Both the position numbers and the translations under genes were made by a program. DNA of 8,768 bases from positions 1 through 8,768 of the forward strand of contig CALZAG010000061.1 of NCBI GenBank assembly GCA_945613045.1, written 5' to 3'. Source of the DNA: an uncultured Clostridia bacterium (GTDB lineage: Bacteria > Bacillota > Clostridia > Oscillospirales > Oscillospiraceae). Shown here one piece after another: positions 1 through 5,584 of the stretch. Positions within the stretch are counted from its first letter, which is position 1; every line of letters starts with the position of its first letter. The notes under the pieces were generated by a model. That model searched no databases. It saw only the letters and a list, made by a program, of their open reading frames with translations, and had not been told where the DNA came from.

Positions 1-55
1 AAATCGTGTAACACCCATAAGGTGTTCGAGGGTTCAAATCCCTCCTTCTCCGCCA
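1..55 (+). tRNA. tRNA-Ser (anticodon NGA), 3' part only
   Basis: This is the 3' part of a serine tRNA, cut by the window edge. From base 1 the sequence reads as the last anticodon base (A36), A37, A38, the 3' half of the anticodon stem (TCGTG) and T44. A long 6-bp variable arm follows (AACACC, loop CATAA, GGTGTT), which is the class II hallmark of Ser/Leu/Tyr tRNAs. The T-arm is GAGGG-TTCAAAT-CCCTC, then the acceptor strand CTTCTCC, discriminator G73 and an encoded CCA (53-55). G73 together with this variable arm points to Ser. With A at position 36 the anticodon should be GGA, TGA or CGA; the first two bases lie outside the window. CGA is less likely because a separate tRNA-Ser(CGA) lies at 1350-1438. 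Confidence 0.93.
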
Positions 56-56
56 T

Positions 57-110
57 AACTGGACACCAGTTTTGATACAATGGGTATCATGGTTGGTGTT
101 CAGTTTTTTA
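57..110 (+). terminator. Intrinsic terminator after tRNA-Ser
   Basis: A 12-bp stem joins 57-68 (AACTGGACACCA) to 94-105 (TGGTGTTCAGTT) with one G-T pair. The loop contains a smaller stem, GATAC/GTATC (74-78 and 84-88). The right arm runs into a T-rich tract (104-109). It begins two bases after the tRNA CCA, which fits a terminator of the tRNA transcript. Confidence 0.8.
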
Positions 111-162
111 TTTTCCTTTTGAAATATGAAAATGTAAAATGGCTCGACAAATCAGACTTTGT

Positions 163-179
163 AGCAACAGCGGGTTGCT
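163..179. promoter_or_regulatory. Inverted repeat at the XRE promoter, possible operator
   Basis: AGCAAC (163-168) and GTTGCT (174-179) form a perfect 6-bp inverted repeat with a 5-base centre. The right half touches the -35 element at 179-184. A dyad in this position could be where the downstream XRE-type regulator represses its own gene. That is inference from position and symmetry; no second copy was noticed in the window. Confidence 0.35.
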
Positions 180-208
180 TGATTATATAATATTACCCGT
201 GCTATAAT
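179..208 (+). promoter_or_regulatory. Sigma-A promoter of the XRE/zinc-ribbon gene
   Basis: The -35 is TTGATT (179-184), the spacer is 18 bases, and the -10 is a perfect TATAAT (203-208). Transcription would start near 215, giving a very short leader just ahead of the start codon at 230. The surrounding DNA is AT-rich. Confidence 0.65.
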
Positions 209-229
209 TTTTACGAGGAGATGATTTTT

Positions 230-667
230 ATGGATACAAAAGATGTTTTACTCGAACTACGAACAAGAGAAGGCCTGTCACAAGATGAACTTGCAGAAAA
301 AATCCATGTTACCAGACAAGCAGTATCCCGTTGGGAAAATGGTGAAACAACCCCAAATACTGAGACGCTGAAATTGCTCTCATCTTTTTTTGATGTTTCA
401 ATTAATACATTGCTGGGTTCTCCAAGGCAACTTATATGTCAATGCTGTGGTATGCCACTTGATGATACTGCCATTAGTAAAGAACCAAATGGTGATTTTA
501 ATGAGGAGTATTGCAAGTGGTGTTATGATGATGGTAAGTTCAAATATACCAGTATGGAACAGTTGATTGAATTTTGTGTAGAACATATGGCAAATGAGAA
601 TTGGCCTGCTGAGCAGGTACGGGCGCATATGGAATCAGTTGTTCCAAAACTAAATCATTGGAAATAA
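230..667 (+). CDS. XRE-family transcriptional regulator with C-terminal zinc ribbon
   Basis: A 145-residue protein in two parts. Residues 7-62 form a Cro/C1-type helix-turn-helix; the recognition segment VTRQAVSRWENG (27-38) is typical of clostridial XRE regulators. Residues 68-145 match the 'putative zinc ribbon' family that often follows such HTH domains, with metal-ligand candidates C70/C73 (C72 lies between them) and C95/C98, ahead of a helical tail. The likely role is a cytosolic DNA-binding repressor with a metal- or redox-sensitive module; no ligand can be assigned. I chose ATG 230 because GAGGAG (215-220) sits 9 bases upstream; ATG 221 directly abuts that site and is too close to use. 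The gene has its own promoter and no partner. It is visibly AT-rich (about 40% GC in the line 241-300, against about 63% in a sample line of the MATE gene) and follows a tRNA, which suggests horizontal gain. No clear terminator follows. Confidence 0.87.
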   Translation: MDTKDVLLELRTREGLSQDELAEKIHVTRQAVSRWENGETTPNTETLKLLSSFFDVSINTLLGSPRQLICQCCGMPLDDTAISKEPNGDFNEEYCKWCYDDGKFKYTSMEQLIEFCVEHMANENWPAEQVRAHMESVVPKLNHWK

Positions 668-739
668 GAATAATATAATTTCTGTGAAAATAGGTCAACA
701 TATTCCAGTATATCGAGGGCTTTCATTTCTAAGCGTATT

Positions 740-774
740 GAGATTTAATGGTGCGCACCTTTTAACGATATCTC
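740..774. repeat. Nested inverted repeat around palindrome GGTGCGCACC
   Basis: The gap between the XRE gene and the PH-domain gene (668-917) contains no convincing coding sequence. Its most ordered part is a perfect 10-base palindrome, GGTGCGCACC (750-759), flanked by TTAA on both sides (745-748 and 762-765) and then by GAGAT (740-744) and ATCTC (770-774). An RNA hairpin would lose the central bases to the loop, so a dimeric protein site is the more natural reading. The function is unknown. The rest of the gap holds only the promoter at 857-885. Confidence 0.4.
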
Positions 775-856
775 GAACTTTGTAACGAAAGGTCGGCAGG
801 GTGTGCATTTGGTATTATGGCTGCACTCAGCTATAAAGCAATTTTGCAAACTGCTC

Positions 857-885
857 TTGATTTTTTCGCGCTAATTGGTTACAAT
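857..885 (+). promoter_or_regulatory. Sigma-A promoter of the PH-domain gene, probably also of tRNA-Ser(CGA)
   Basis: The -35 is TTGATT (857-862), the spacer is exactly 17 bases, and the -10 is TACAAT (880-885). Transcription would start near 892, leaving a leader of about 26 bases before ATG 918. No other good promoter was found ahead of the tRNA at 1350, so this one may serve both genes. Confidence 0.7.
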
Positions 886-917
886 GAAGCATGCACGAAT
901 TATATGGGGGTTCGTCT

Positions 918-1319
918 ATGGCTAAGCTCGTATCCAAAATCAAAGAAATCTGGCACGACAGAAAAAGAATACTGGGTATGCCTATTTCGTTCACAAGATA
1001 TGCCCTCAGCGAGGATCGCCTCTTTTTAAAGCGCGGTATCCTGAACATCAGGCAGGATGAGGTCGTGCTGTACCGTGTCCGTGACCTGCGCGTTTCGATA
1101 AATCTCTGGCAGCGCTTGTTCGGTGTCGGCACCGTCACCGTTGTTTCGACAGATAAGAGCGTTCCCGAGCTGGTGCTGAAAAATATCCGCCAGCCCAACG
1201 AGGTCAAGGAGCTTATCCACGAGTATGTCGAGAAGATGAAGATCGCCCGCCGTATGCGCGTCGGCGAAATGAGCATGGATATCGACGACGACTCCATCGA
1301 CTTTGAGGATAATAACTAA
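918..1319 (+). CDS. Small soluble bacterial PH-domain protein (bPH2 / YdbS-YdbT-like)
   Basis: A 133-residue protein with one bacterial pleckstrin-homology domain at about residues 24-107. The diagnostic stretch is Y28-A-L-S-E-D-R-L-F-L-K-R-G40, followed by an R-V-R-D-L-R-V segment (53-59), QRLFGVGTV (65-73) and the closing helix NEVKELIHEYVEKM (94-107). This matches the pattern of YdbS/YdbT-type membrane-associated proteins. Unlike those, no hydrophobic membrane helix is present, so this copy should be cytosolic. It has a basic N-terminus (K3, K7, K9, R15, K16, R17) and a strongly acidic tail (D121 to D131). The biochemical role of the family is unknown. I chose ATG 918 because GGGGG (906-910) lies 7 bases upstream and a good promoter lies at 857-885. 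An in-frame ATG at 891 would sit at the predicted transcription start. The stop codon is 30 bases before a tRNA gene. Confidence 0.8.
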   Translation: MAKLVSKIKEIWHDRKRILGMPISFTRYALSEDRLFLKRGILNIRQDEVVLYRVRDLRVSINLWQRLFGVGTVTVVSTDKSVPELVLKNIRQPNEVKELIHEYVEKMKIARRMRVGEMSMDIDDDSIDFEDNN

Positions 1320-1349
1320 GTCCTCCTCAGCACTAAAACAGCATCATAC

Positions 1350-1438
1350 GGAAGCGTATCGAAGTGGTCATAACGGGCCTGACTCGAAATCAGGTAGTCC
1401 TCACGGGCTCGTGGGTTCGAATCCCACCGCTTCCGCCA
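1350..1438 (+). tRNA. tRNA-Ser (CGA)
   Basis: A complete 89-nt class II tRNA. The acceptor arms GGAAGCG (1350-1356) and CGCTTCC (1428-1434) pair fully, followed by G73 and an encoded CCA (1436-1438). The D-arm has a short stem (TCG/CGG) and contains the GG of the D-loop. The anticodon stem CCTGA/TCAGG encloses the loop CTCGAAA, with anticodon CGA at 1385-1387, which reads UCG. The variable arm is long (AGTCC/GGGCT), and the T-arm is GTGGG-TTCGAAT-CCCAC. The discriminator G and the long variable arm support serine. It lies 30 bases after the PH-domain gene without an obvious promoter of its own, so co-transcription is likely. Confidence 0.97.
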
Positions 1439-1440
1439 CG

Positions 1441-1482
1441 AAAAAAACCTCTTTTGTCTACCAAGACAAGAGAGGTTTTCTT
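1441..1482 (+). terminator. Intrinsic terminator after tRNA-Ser(CGA)
   Basis: A 16-bp stem joins 1444-1459 to 1464-1479 with one T-G pair and the 4-base loop ACCA. The core is ACCTCTTTTGTCT/AGACAAGAGAGGT. The right arm ends in TTTTCTT. The seven A bases at 1441-1447 would give a U tract on the other strand, so it could work in both directions. Confidence 0.85.
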
Positions 1483-1622
1483 ATGGCTTTCATACTATGC
1501 CGAAACGTGCTATTATAGCTATTAAAAAAACAGAGAATTTATCATCATCGACAGGCTTGAATTTAAAAGACAGCAAGAAAAGTCGAGAGTATTCCCACTC
1601 TTTCTGCGATAATGGCTTTGTC

Positions 1623-1635
1623 AGGAGGAGGTGAT
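1623..1635 (+). promoter_or_regulatory. Very strong ribosome binding site deciding the GTG start
   Basis: The run AGGAGGAGGTGAT contains AGGAGGTGAT, which pairs with the 3' end of 16S rRNA over 10 bases. It fixes translation at GTG 1639. It is the strongest ribosome site in the window and may compensate for the GTG start. Confidence 0.85.
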
Positions 1636-1638
1636 AAA

Positions 1639-2517
1639 GTGACGGAAAAGATTTTGGCAGTACAGCAGATGCAGGATTATATTGAGGCGCACCTTTCAGA
1701 AAAAATCACATTGTGCGACCTTTCTGGTATGGCAATGTATTCTCCTTTTTATTGCGCGCGAATATTTAAGGAGCTGACGGGTCTTGCACCGGCAGATTAC
1801 ATCAGGCGGCTTCGGCTGTCCCGTTCCGCATTGCGTTTGCGCGATGAACCATGCAGGGTGATCGACTTGGCTTATGATACTGGCTACGACAGCGTAGACG
1901 GCTATCAGAGAGCGTTTCGCAACGCATTCGGTTGTAATCCCTATGAATATGCAAAGTCTCCTGTTCCGCTTCCACTTTTCACCCCATATGGCGTGAAATT
2001 CAGAACATTGTGGAAGGAGCGAGAAACAGTGGAACACATTGCAAATGTTTTTATTCAAGTCATTGAAAAGCCCGAACGCAAGGTCATTATCAAGCGTGGA
2101 AAGACGGCGAAGGAATACTGGGGCTATTGTCAGGAGGTCGGCTGCGATGTCTGGGGCATTCTGACCAGCATGAAATCTCTTTGCGGGGAGCCGGTTTGCC
2201 TGTGGCTGCCGGAGAAATACCGGAAACAGGGTACTTCGGAATATGTACAGGGTGTTGAGGTGGCAATTAATGATACCGGCATCATCCCCGATGGGTTTGA
2301 TGTCATTACCCTGCCTGCTGCAAAATACCTGATGTTTCAGGGAGAGCCGTTTGAGGAGGAAAACTATTGTCAGGCCATTGAAACGGTGCAGGCTTCTATG
2401 GAGAAATACGACCCATCGGTCATTGGGTATGCGTGGGACAACTCGAATCCGCGCATTCAGTTGGAACCTCGTGGCGAGAGAGGCTACATTGAACTAAAGG
2501 CGATCCAGCCTGTTTGA
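1639..2517 (+). CDS. AraC-family regulator with GyrI-like effector-binding domain
   Basis: A 292-residue cytosolic transcription factor. The N-terminal AraC/XylS DNA-binding domain spans about 3-105, with two helix-turn-helix units (23-43 and 73-95) and the family signature GYDSVDGYQRAFRNAFGCNP (82-101). After a linker, residues 136-290 match the GyrI-like/AraC effector-binding domain seen in Rob- and BmrR-type regulators, ending in RGYIELKAIQPV. Such domains bind small, often lipophilic or cationic molecules; the ligand here is unknown. I chose GTG 1639 because AGGAGGTGAT (1626-1635), nearly the full anti-16S complement, leaves 7 bases to the start; the upstream in-frame ATG at 1612 has no such site. 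No strong promoter is visible in 1486-1622; TTTCAT (1488-1493) with TATTAT (1511-1516) is a weak candidate. GC content is intermediate (about 48% in line 1741-1800), and the unit stands alone with its own terminator. Confidence 0.92.
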   Translation: MTEKILAVQQMQDYIEAHLSEKITLCDLSGMAMYSPFYCARIFKELTGLAPADYIRRLRLSRSALRLRDEPCRVIDLAYDTGYDSVDGYQRAFRNAFGCNPYEYAKSPVPLPLFTPYGVKFRTLWKERETVEHIANVFIQVIEKPERKVIIKRGKTAKEYWGYCQEVGCDVWGILTSMKSLCGEPVCLWLPEKYRKQGTSEYVQGVEVAINDTGIIPDGFDVITLPAAKYLMFQGEPFEEENYCQAIETVQASMEKYDPSVIGYAWDNSNPRIQLEPRGERGYIELKAIQPV

Positions 2518-2524
2518 CAAGCTG

Positions 2525-2559
2525 AAAGACCTGATGCATTTTTTGCATCAGGTCTTTTT
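2525..2559 (+). terminator. Intrinsic terminator of the AraC gene
   Basis: A perfect 14-bp stem joins AAAGACCTGATGCA (2525-2538) to TGCATCAGGTCTTT (2544-2557), with a loop of T bases and the run TTTTT at 2555-2559. It lies 8 bases after the stop codon. It may also help block the convergent operon, whose last gene ends at 2606. Confidence 0.92.
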
Positions 2560-2605
2560 AGGTTTCAGTATGCTGAAATACGCCGGAACAGCTTGAAATG
2601 CTGCG

Positions 2606-3766
2606 TCATGAGTCCTCGCCGAGCCGCCCGAGAGACCAAAGCCGGAGCGAGAGGTATTTGTTCAGGCAGGCGCCTTCCTTTTGCAGCATGTAGTGCACCC
2701 CGCCGACGGTGAACACAAGGGCGCTGCCGCCGCGGAGGATCTCCATTTTTACTATTAAGGAAAAATCGAAACGGTATTCCCCGATCGAGAGCGCGTCGGC
2801 GGAGCTGTACAGACGTCCTGTGAGCAGCAGAGTCTTACGGAAGTTTTCTCCGGTCTCAAAGAGCTGAACATCCTCGTCGTGAAAGAAGCGGCCTTGCTCA
2901 AACAGCTCACGGTAGACCTCAAGCTGCAGCTTTTCCCAGTCCTGTATCGTCGAGACGAGCCGGGGCTGCCCGTGCAGATAGCCGTATCTGTCGTAGAGCA
3001 TTGAGTATCCGCAGCGGCATATCACGCGGCTCCCTTTTGCGCGGAGCGTATCGATGCCGCGGCAGCGCGGACAGGTGTCATAGTATCTGGTGATATCACG
3101 TATGCCGTGCCGAAGCCTGAACGGCTGCATGAAGCGGCGCTGATCCTCATAGGCGTCAACGTACAGGTCCTCCCGTATGTGCTCGAGCAGCTCATCGGCC
3201 GAGAGCTGACGCAAATCTTCCGGGGAGTACTCGTTTACGATGCCTGAGCTGAAAAGTCTCCCGCCGTTCATGTAGTCCTGCCAGCGCGGCTGCTTGAAAA
3301 AGCCTCCTGAGGTCCTGAAGGTGACGAGCCTGCAGCCGAGTTTTTTGGCCAGCTTCGCCGTTGCCGGAGCTATGGGCATTGTCTTCCCGTTGTGGCTTAT
3401 ACGCCCCTCGCAGAACAGAAGTATACTGCTGCCGCCGCGGACACGGCGTATCATGTCCATGACCTCCGAGGGCTTCAGCGCGCCCTTGTTCACAGTTATC
3501 GGATCGAGCAGCTCCTTGAACAGCCTGCCCAAAAGGCCCATGCCGAGAATGTGCTTGCTGGCAACGAAGTAAAGGTGGTCGCTTATGTATGCGCTCACAG
3601 CCGTGAAATCAAGGTCTGTGGTGTGGTTCGAGAGTACGAGCACGGGTTCACCGTAGCGCTTGGGCTTGGCCTTTATGCCGAAGGCGAAAAAGGCAACCAG
3701 ACGGAAAACAGGAAGCAGGGCACTGTAAATGCGGTCGCAGCGCCGGTCTGATGTCTGCCGGCTCAT
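2606..3766 (-). CDS. PlsC-type acyltransferase with inserted zinc ribbon and extra C-terminal domain
   Basis: A 386-residue protein of the lysophosphatidic acid acyltransferase family, which moves acyl chains onto 1-acyl-glycerol-3-phosphate at the inner membrane face. Residues 14-30 are hydrophobic and may anchor it. The catalytic HX4D motif is H48-T-T-D-L-D53 (in SNHTTDLDF), and the glycerophosphate-binding block is F118-C-E-G-R-I-S124, a variant of FPEGTRS. The acyltransferase part ends near residue 180. A zinc-ribbon-like segment follows, with ligands C232/C235 and C250/C252, then about 130 residues of mixed helix and strand (265-386) that I do not recognise. Typical PlsC enzymes have about 240 residues, so the last 150 are an addition. 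Its start ATG overlaps the stop of the upstream symporter gene by four bases (ATGA), so translation is probably coupled. The substrate is uncertain; a wider acyltransferase role is possible. Confidence 0.85.
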   Translation of the reverse strand: MSRQTSDRRCDRIYSALLPVFRLVAFFAFGIKAKPKRYGEPVLVLSNHTTDLDFTAVSAYISDHLYFVASKHILGMGLLGRLFKELLDPITVNKGALKPSEVMDMIRRVRGGSSILLFCEGRISHNGKTMPIAPATAKLAKKLGCRLVTFRTSGGFFKQPRWQDYMNGGRLFSSGIVNEYSPEDLRQLSADELLEHIREDLYVDAYEDQRRFMQPFRLRHGIRDITRYYDTCPRCRGIDTLRAKGSRVICRCGYSMLYDRYGYLHGQPRLVSTIQDWEKLQLEVYRELFEQGRFFHDEDVQLFETGENFRKTLLLTGRLYSSADALSIGEYRFDFSLIVKMEILRGGSALVFTVGGVHYMLQKEGACLNKYLSLRLWSLGRLGEDS

Positions 3767-5166
3767 CGGTCGTGCACCCCGGCCGAAAGCTCATCGGCGG
3801 CGCCTGTATATCGCTTTTTAAATATGCTGAGCCTGAAAAGAAAAATGTTGTATGCGATGAGAAGGAAGGCATATACACCGAGCATTATGAGCGTATGCTG
3901 CAGGCTGGAGGCGGCAAAGCCCATTGTCAGCAGCAGCGGCGCGAGCATCACGAGCGAGGGGATATTCTGCAGCACGATATTGGACGCGGCGGGAGTGACA
4001 TAGTTCGGGTCTATCTCGCGCAGGAGTATCATGCCGGTGCTGACGGTGCCGGTGACAGTGCCAAAGTTTGTAAGAAAACTCTCAAGCTCATAGCCTTTAT
4101 AGGTGTGTCTGGTCGCGGCCTTGACATAGAAGAAGGTGACGGCGGTACCGCAGACGCAGGTGATGATTAGCAGCGGGAGGTTCATGTATATGTCCTCAAA
4201 GTCTATCGCGACAACGCCTGCCACGATCATCAGGTCGAACATGAAGCCGCTGATCCTGTCCATAAGGTTGTTATTAATGTATGCACGTTTGACCACACCT
4301 TTTTTTCTGAGCAGGTTCAGCAGTACTTTCATCAGGAAACCGAAAAGCAGCGCCCAGAGGAAATTCAGACCCCATGCGAGATCCTCCACGGCGGAGACGC
4401 CTGTCGCGCTGAGCAGGCGCATGAAAAGCTGCGCCAGGGTGTAGCCGAGGATAACAAAGCAAAGCTGCACCGACAGCTTGTCTATGGACTCGGAATCGGG
4501 AATCTCGTTTTCATATTCTTCCGTGTCCGACGCGCAGGCCTGGGAAAGGTTCCGGAGAGGAGAGTATTTGCCCTTGCGTATCAGCGCATTGAGATAGATG
4601 ACGCCTATAACGCTGCCGACGATAAAGCCTATCGCGGCGACAGCCAGACCGTATGAGGCGCCGCCGCCGAAGCCGTAGGCAGTCTCATACTTGCTGCCCC
4701 AGCTGAGCGCGCTGCCGGTGCTCTGGCCGAAGCCCATCGGCAGGATCAGGCCGGCGGCGTAGAAGTATTCGGCGATAAAAAAACCGGCGACGGAGATAAC
4801 AAGGCCGATCACCGCCTGTATCAGATAGGAGCTCGCCATTATGGCGCCGCTCTCGACGATCTTGACAGATGAAACTCTGCGTTTGCTCTTGGCGGTCTTG
4901 AGCGCGAGCGCCGCAAAGCCTATACCGAGGCAGTGGTATGTGATGATCTGCATCACGGAGCTGTCTATAAAGCTGTTGACCGCGGGAACGGTTTTGAGAA
5001 TAAGCACAAGTGCTCCGCCGATAAGCGCCGAGGGTATGTACAGCTTCTTTATGAACGGCACCTGTGTCCTGATTATGTTTCCGAGCAGCATCGCGATGAA
5101 CAGTATCGCAAGCTGATTAAACAGTGTCCATACATGCGAATCCGAAAAGACAACGGCATGAGTCAT
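3763..5166 (-). CDS. gltS: Sodium/glutamate symporter, GltS (ESS) family
   Basis: A 467-residue multi-pass inner-membrane protein expected to import glutamate with sodium. It has about ten hydrophobic segments in two halves joined by a charged cytosolic linker (about 195-232, rich in D/E). The two re-entrant-loop signatures are GFGQSTGSALSWG (145-157) and NFGTVTGTVSTGM (367-379), the latter followed by LLREIDP, all typical of GltS. It is longer than the roughly 400 residues of E. coli GltS, mainly through the linker and the C-terminal tail. I chose ATG 5166; AAGGA lies about 12 bases upstream, a rather wide gap. A sigma-A promoter lies at 5250-5278, and the leader can form two small hairpins. 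It is the first gene of an operon with the PlsC-like gene; no shared pathway is obvious. Other substrates are possible, because few family members outside the proteobacteria have been tested. Confidence 0.9.
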   Translation of the reverse strand: MTHAVVFSDSHVWTLFNQLAILFIAMLLGNIIRTQVPFIKKLYIPSALIGGALVLILKTVPAVNSFIDSSVMQIITYHCLGIGFAALALKTAKSKRRVSSVKIVESGAIMASSYLIQAVIGLVISVAGFFIAEYFYAAGLILPMGFGQSTGSALSWGSKYETAYGFGGGASYGLAVAAIGFIVGSVIGVIYLNALIRKGKYSPLRNLSQACASDTEEYENEIPDSESIDKLSVQLCFVILGYTLAQLFMRLLSATGVSAVEDLAWGLNFLWALLFGFLMKVLLNLLRKKGVVKRAYINNNLMDRISGFMFDLMIVAGVVAIDFEDIYMNLPLLIITCVCGTAVTFFYVKAATRHTYKGYELESFLTNFGTVTGTVSTGMILLREIDPNYVTPAASNIVLQNIPSLVMLAPLLLTMGFAASSLQHTLIMLGVYAFLLIAYNIFLFRLSIFKKRYTGAADELSAGVHDR

Positions 5167-5193
5167 GGCTGATATCCATCCTTATCTGCGGCG

Positions 5194-5240
5194 TTCCCCG
5201 GCCAGAATACGGGGGAATGCTGCAAAATGCTTTGTTTTGC
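5194..5240 (-). promoter_or_regulatory. Two small stem-loops in the symporter leader
   Basis: Read on the minus strand, the leader first holds GCAAAA/TTTTGC (5235-5240 with 5222-5227), then TTCCCC/GGGGAA (5212-5217 with 5194-5199). Both are 6 bp and perfect. They lie between the transcription start (near 5243) and the ribosome site. Neither is followed by a U run. They match no riboswitch class I can recognise; roles in mRNA stability or control of ribosome access are possible. Confidence 0.35.
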
Positions 5241-5249
5241 CCAAACGGA

Positions 5250-5278
5250 ATTGTATCATGCGCCGCGGTGAACGTCAA
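5250..5278 (-). promoter_or_regulatory. Sigma-A promoter of the gltS-plsC operon
   Basis: On the minus strand the -35 is TTGACG (5278-5273), the spacer is exactly 17 bases, and the -10 is TACAAT (5255-5250). This is close to consensus. The start would be near 5243, giving a leader of about 75 bases. Confidence 0.8.
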
Positions 5279-5333
5279 CAAACGGAGCAGGAAAAGTTTA
5301 CGGACGGTGCATAATTACATACTCCTGACAAGT

Positions 5334-5370
5334 GAAAAAAGCTCACGTCCTTCGGGACATAAGCTTTTTC
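5334..5370 (-). terminator. Terminator hairpin after the short minus-strand gene
   Basis: An outer stem of 8 bp joins AAAAAGCT (5336-5343) to AGCTTTTT (5362-5369). An inner stem, GTCC/GGAC (5347-5350 and 5355-5358), closes a 4-base loop. On the minus strand it ends in TTTTTT and follows the stop codon at 5379 by 9 bases. It also insulates the symporter promoter at 5250-5278 from upstream reading. On the plus strand the same DNA gives a UUCG loop and a U run, but no gene lies upstream in that direction. Confidence 0.75.
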
Positions 5371-5385
5371 GCTGCGGCTTAAAAG
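5371..5385. repeat. Direct repeat copy 1 flanking the short gene
   Basis: GCTGCGGCTTAAAAG here matches GCTGCGGCTTGAAAAG at 5569-5584, with ten identical bases and then one inserted base. The copies sit just past the two ends of the 55-codon frame; this copy includes its stop codon. Confidence 0.45.
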
Positions 5386-5546
5386 GCAGGAAGAAATCTT
5401 ACCGCGCAGCTTTTTTCGCCGCGCTTTATCAGGCAGATCTTTTCCTCATTTGCGTTGGACGCACCGGAGCGTTCGGGCAGTGCGATCTCGGGCTCGTCGC
5501 GCTCCGTCACCCGCTGCCAGACCTTTTCAAAATTTTCAAGTTCCAT
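5379..5546 (-). CDS. Short unrecognised protein, 55 residues
   Basis: A small open frame in the otherwise empty stretch between gltS and rsmE. The product starts MELENFEKVWQRV and ends CAVRFLPAF, with a charged, E/K/R-rich middle and two cysteines (C38, C47); there is no signal peptide or membrane segment. Support for a real gene: a ribosome-like GGTG 9 bases before ATG 5546, a plausible promoter upstream (5591-5619), an intrinsic terminator 9 bases after the stop, and codon use resembling the neighbouring GC-rich genes. The first 13 residues remind me of the N-terminus of small ferritin-like or rubrerythrin-related clostridial proteins, so it could be the surviving head of a longer gene; that is a weak impression. 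A near-identical sequence, GCTGCGGCTT plus AAAAG, lies at each end of the frame. No function can be given. Confidence 0.5.
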   Translation of the reverse strand: MELENFEKVWQRVTERDEPEIALPERSGASNANEEKICLIKRGEKSCAVRFLPAF

Positions 5547-5568
5547 ATACTTCACCGCCGTATTTTAT

Positions 5569-5584
5569 GCTGCGGCTTGAAAAG
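5569..5584. repeat. Direct repeat copy 2 flanking the short gene
   Basis: GCTGCGGCTTGAAAAG is the partner of the copy at 5371-5385. It also contains the -35 element (TTGAAA, 5577-5582) of the proposed rsmE promoter. Confidence 0.45.

Noticed and set aside
221..229. Upstream ATG of the XRE gene
   Set aside because: It directly abuts GAGGAG (215-220), leaving no spacing for initiation; ATG 230 has the proper 9-base gap.
827..1297. Minus-strand frame opposite the PH-domain gene
   Set aside because: It is very rich in Ser/Arg/Thr, has no family resemblance, and overlaps a recognised domain and the promoter on the plus strand.
1..1438. Integration-site duplicates of the tRNA-Ser 3' ends
   Set aside because: The two tRNA-Ser 3' ends share only normal T-arm and acceptor similarity, and no further copy of either end was seen downstream, so no att pair can be claimed.
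1303..1518. Plus-strand frame covering tRNA-Ser(CGA)
   Set aside because: It reads straight through a complete tRNA and its terminator.
5167..5249. Riboswitch in the gltS leader
   Set aside because: The leader is only about 75 bases with two simple 6-bp hairpins and none of the conserved cores of known riboswitch classes that I can recognise.
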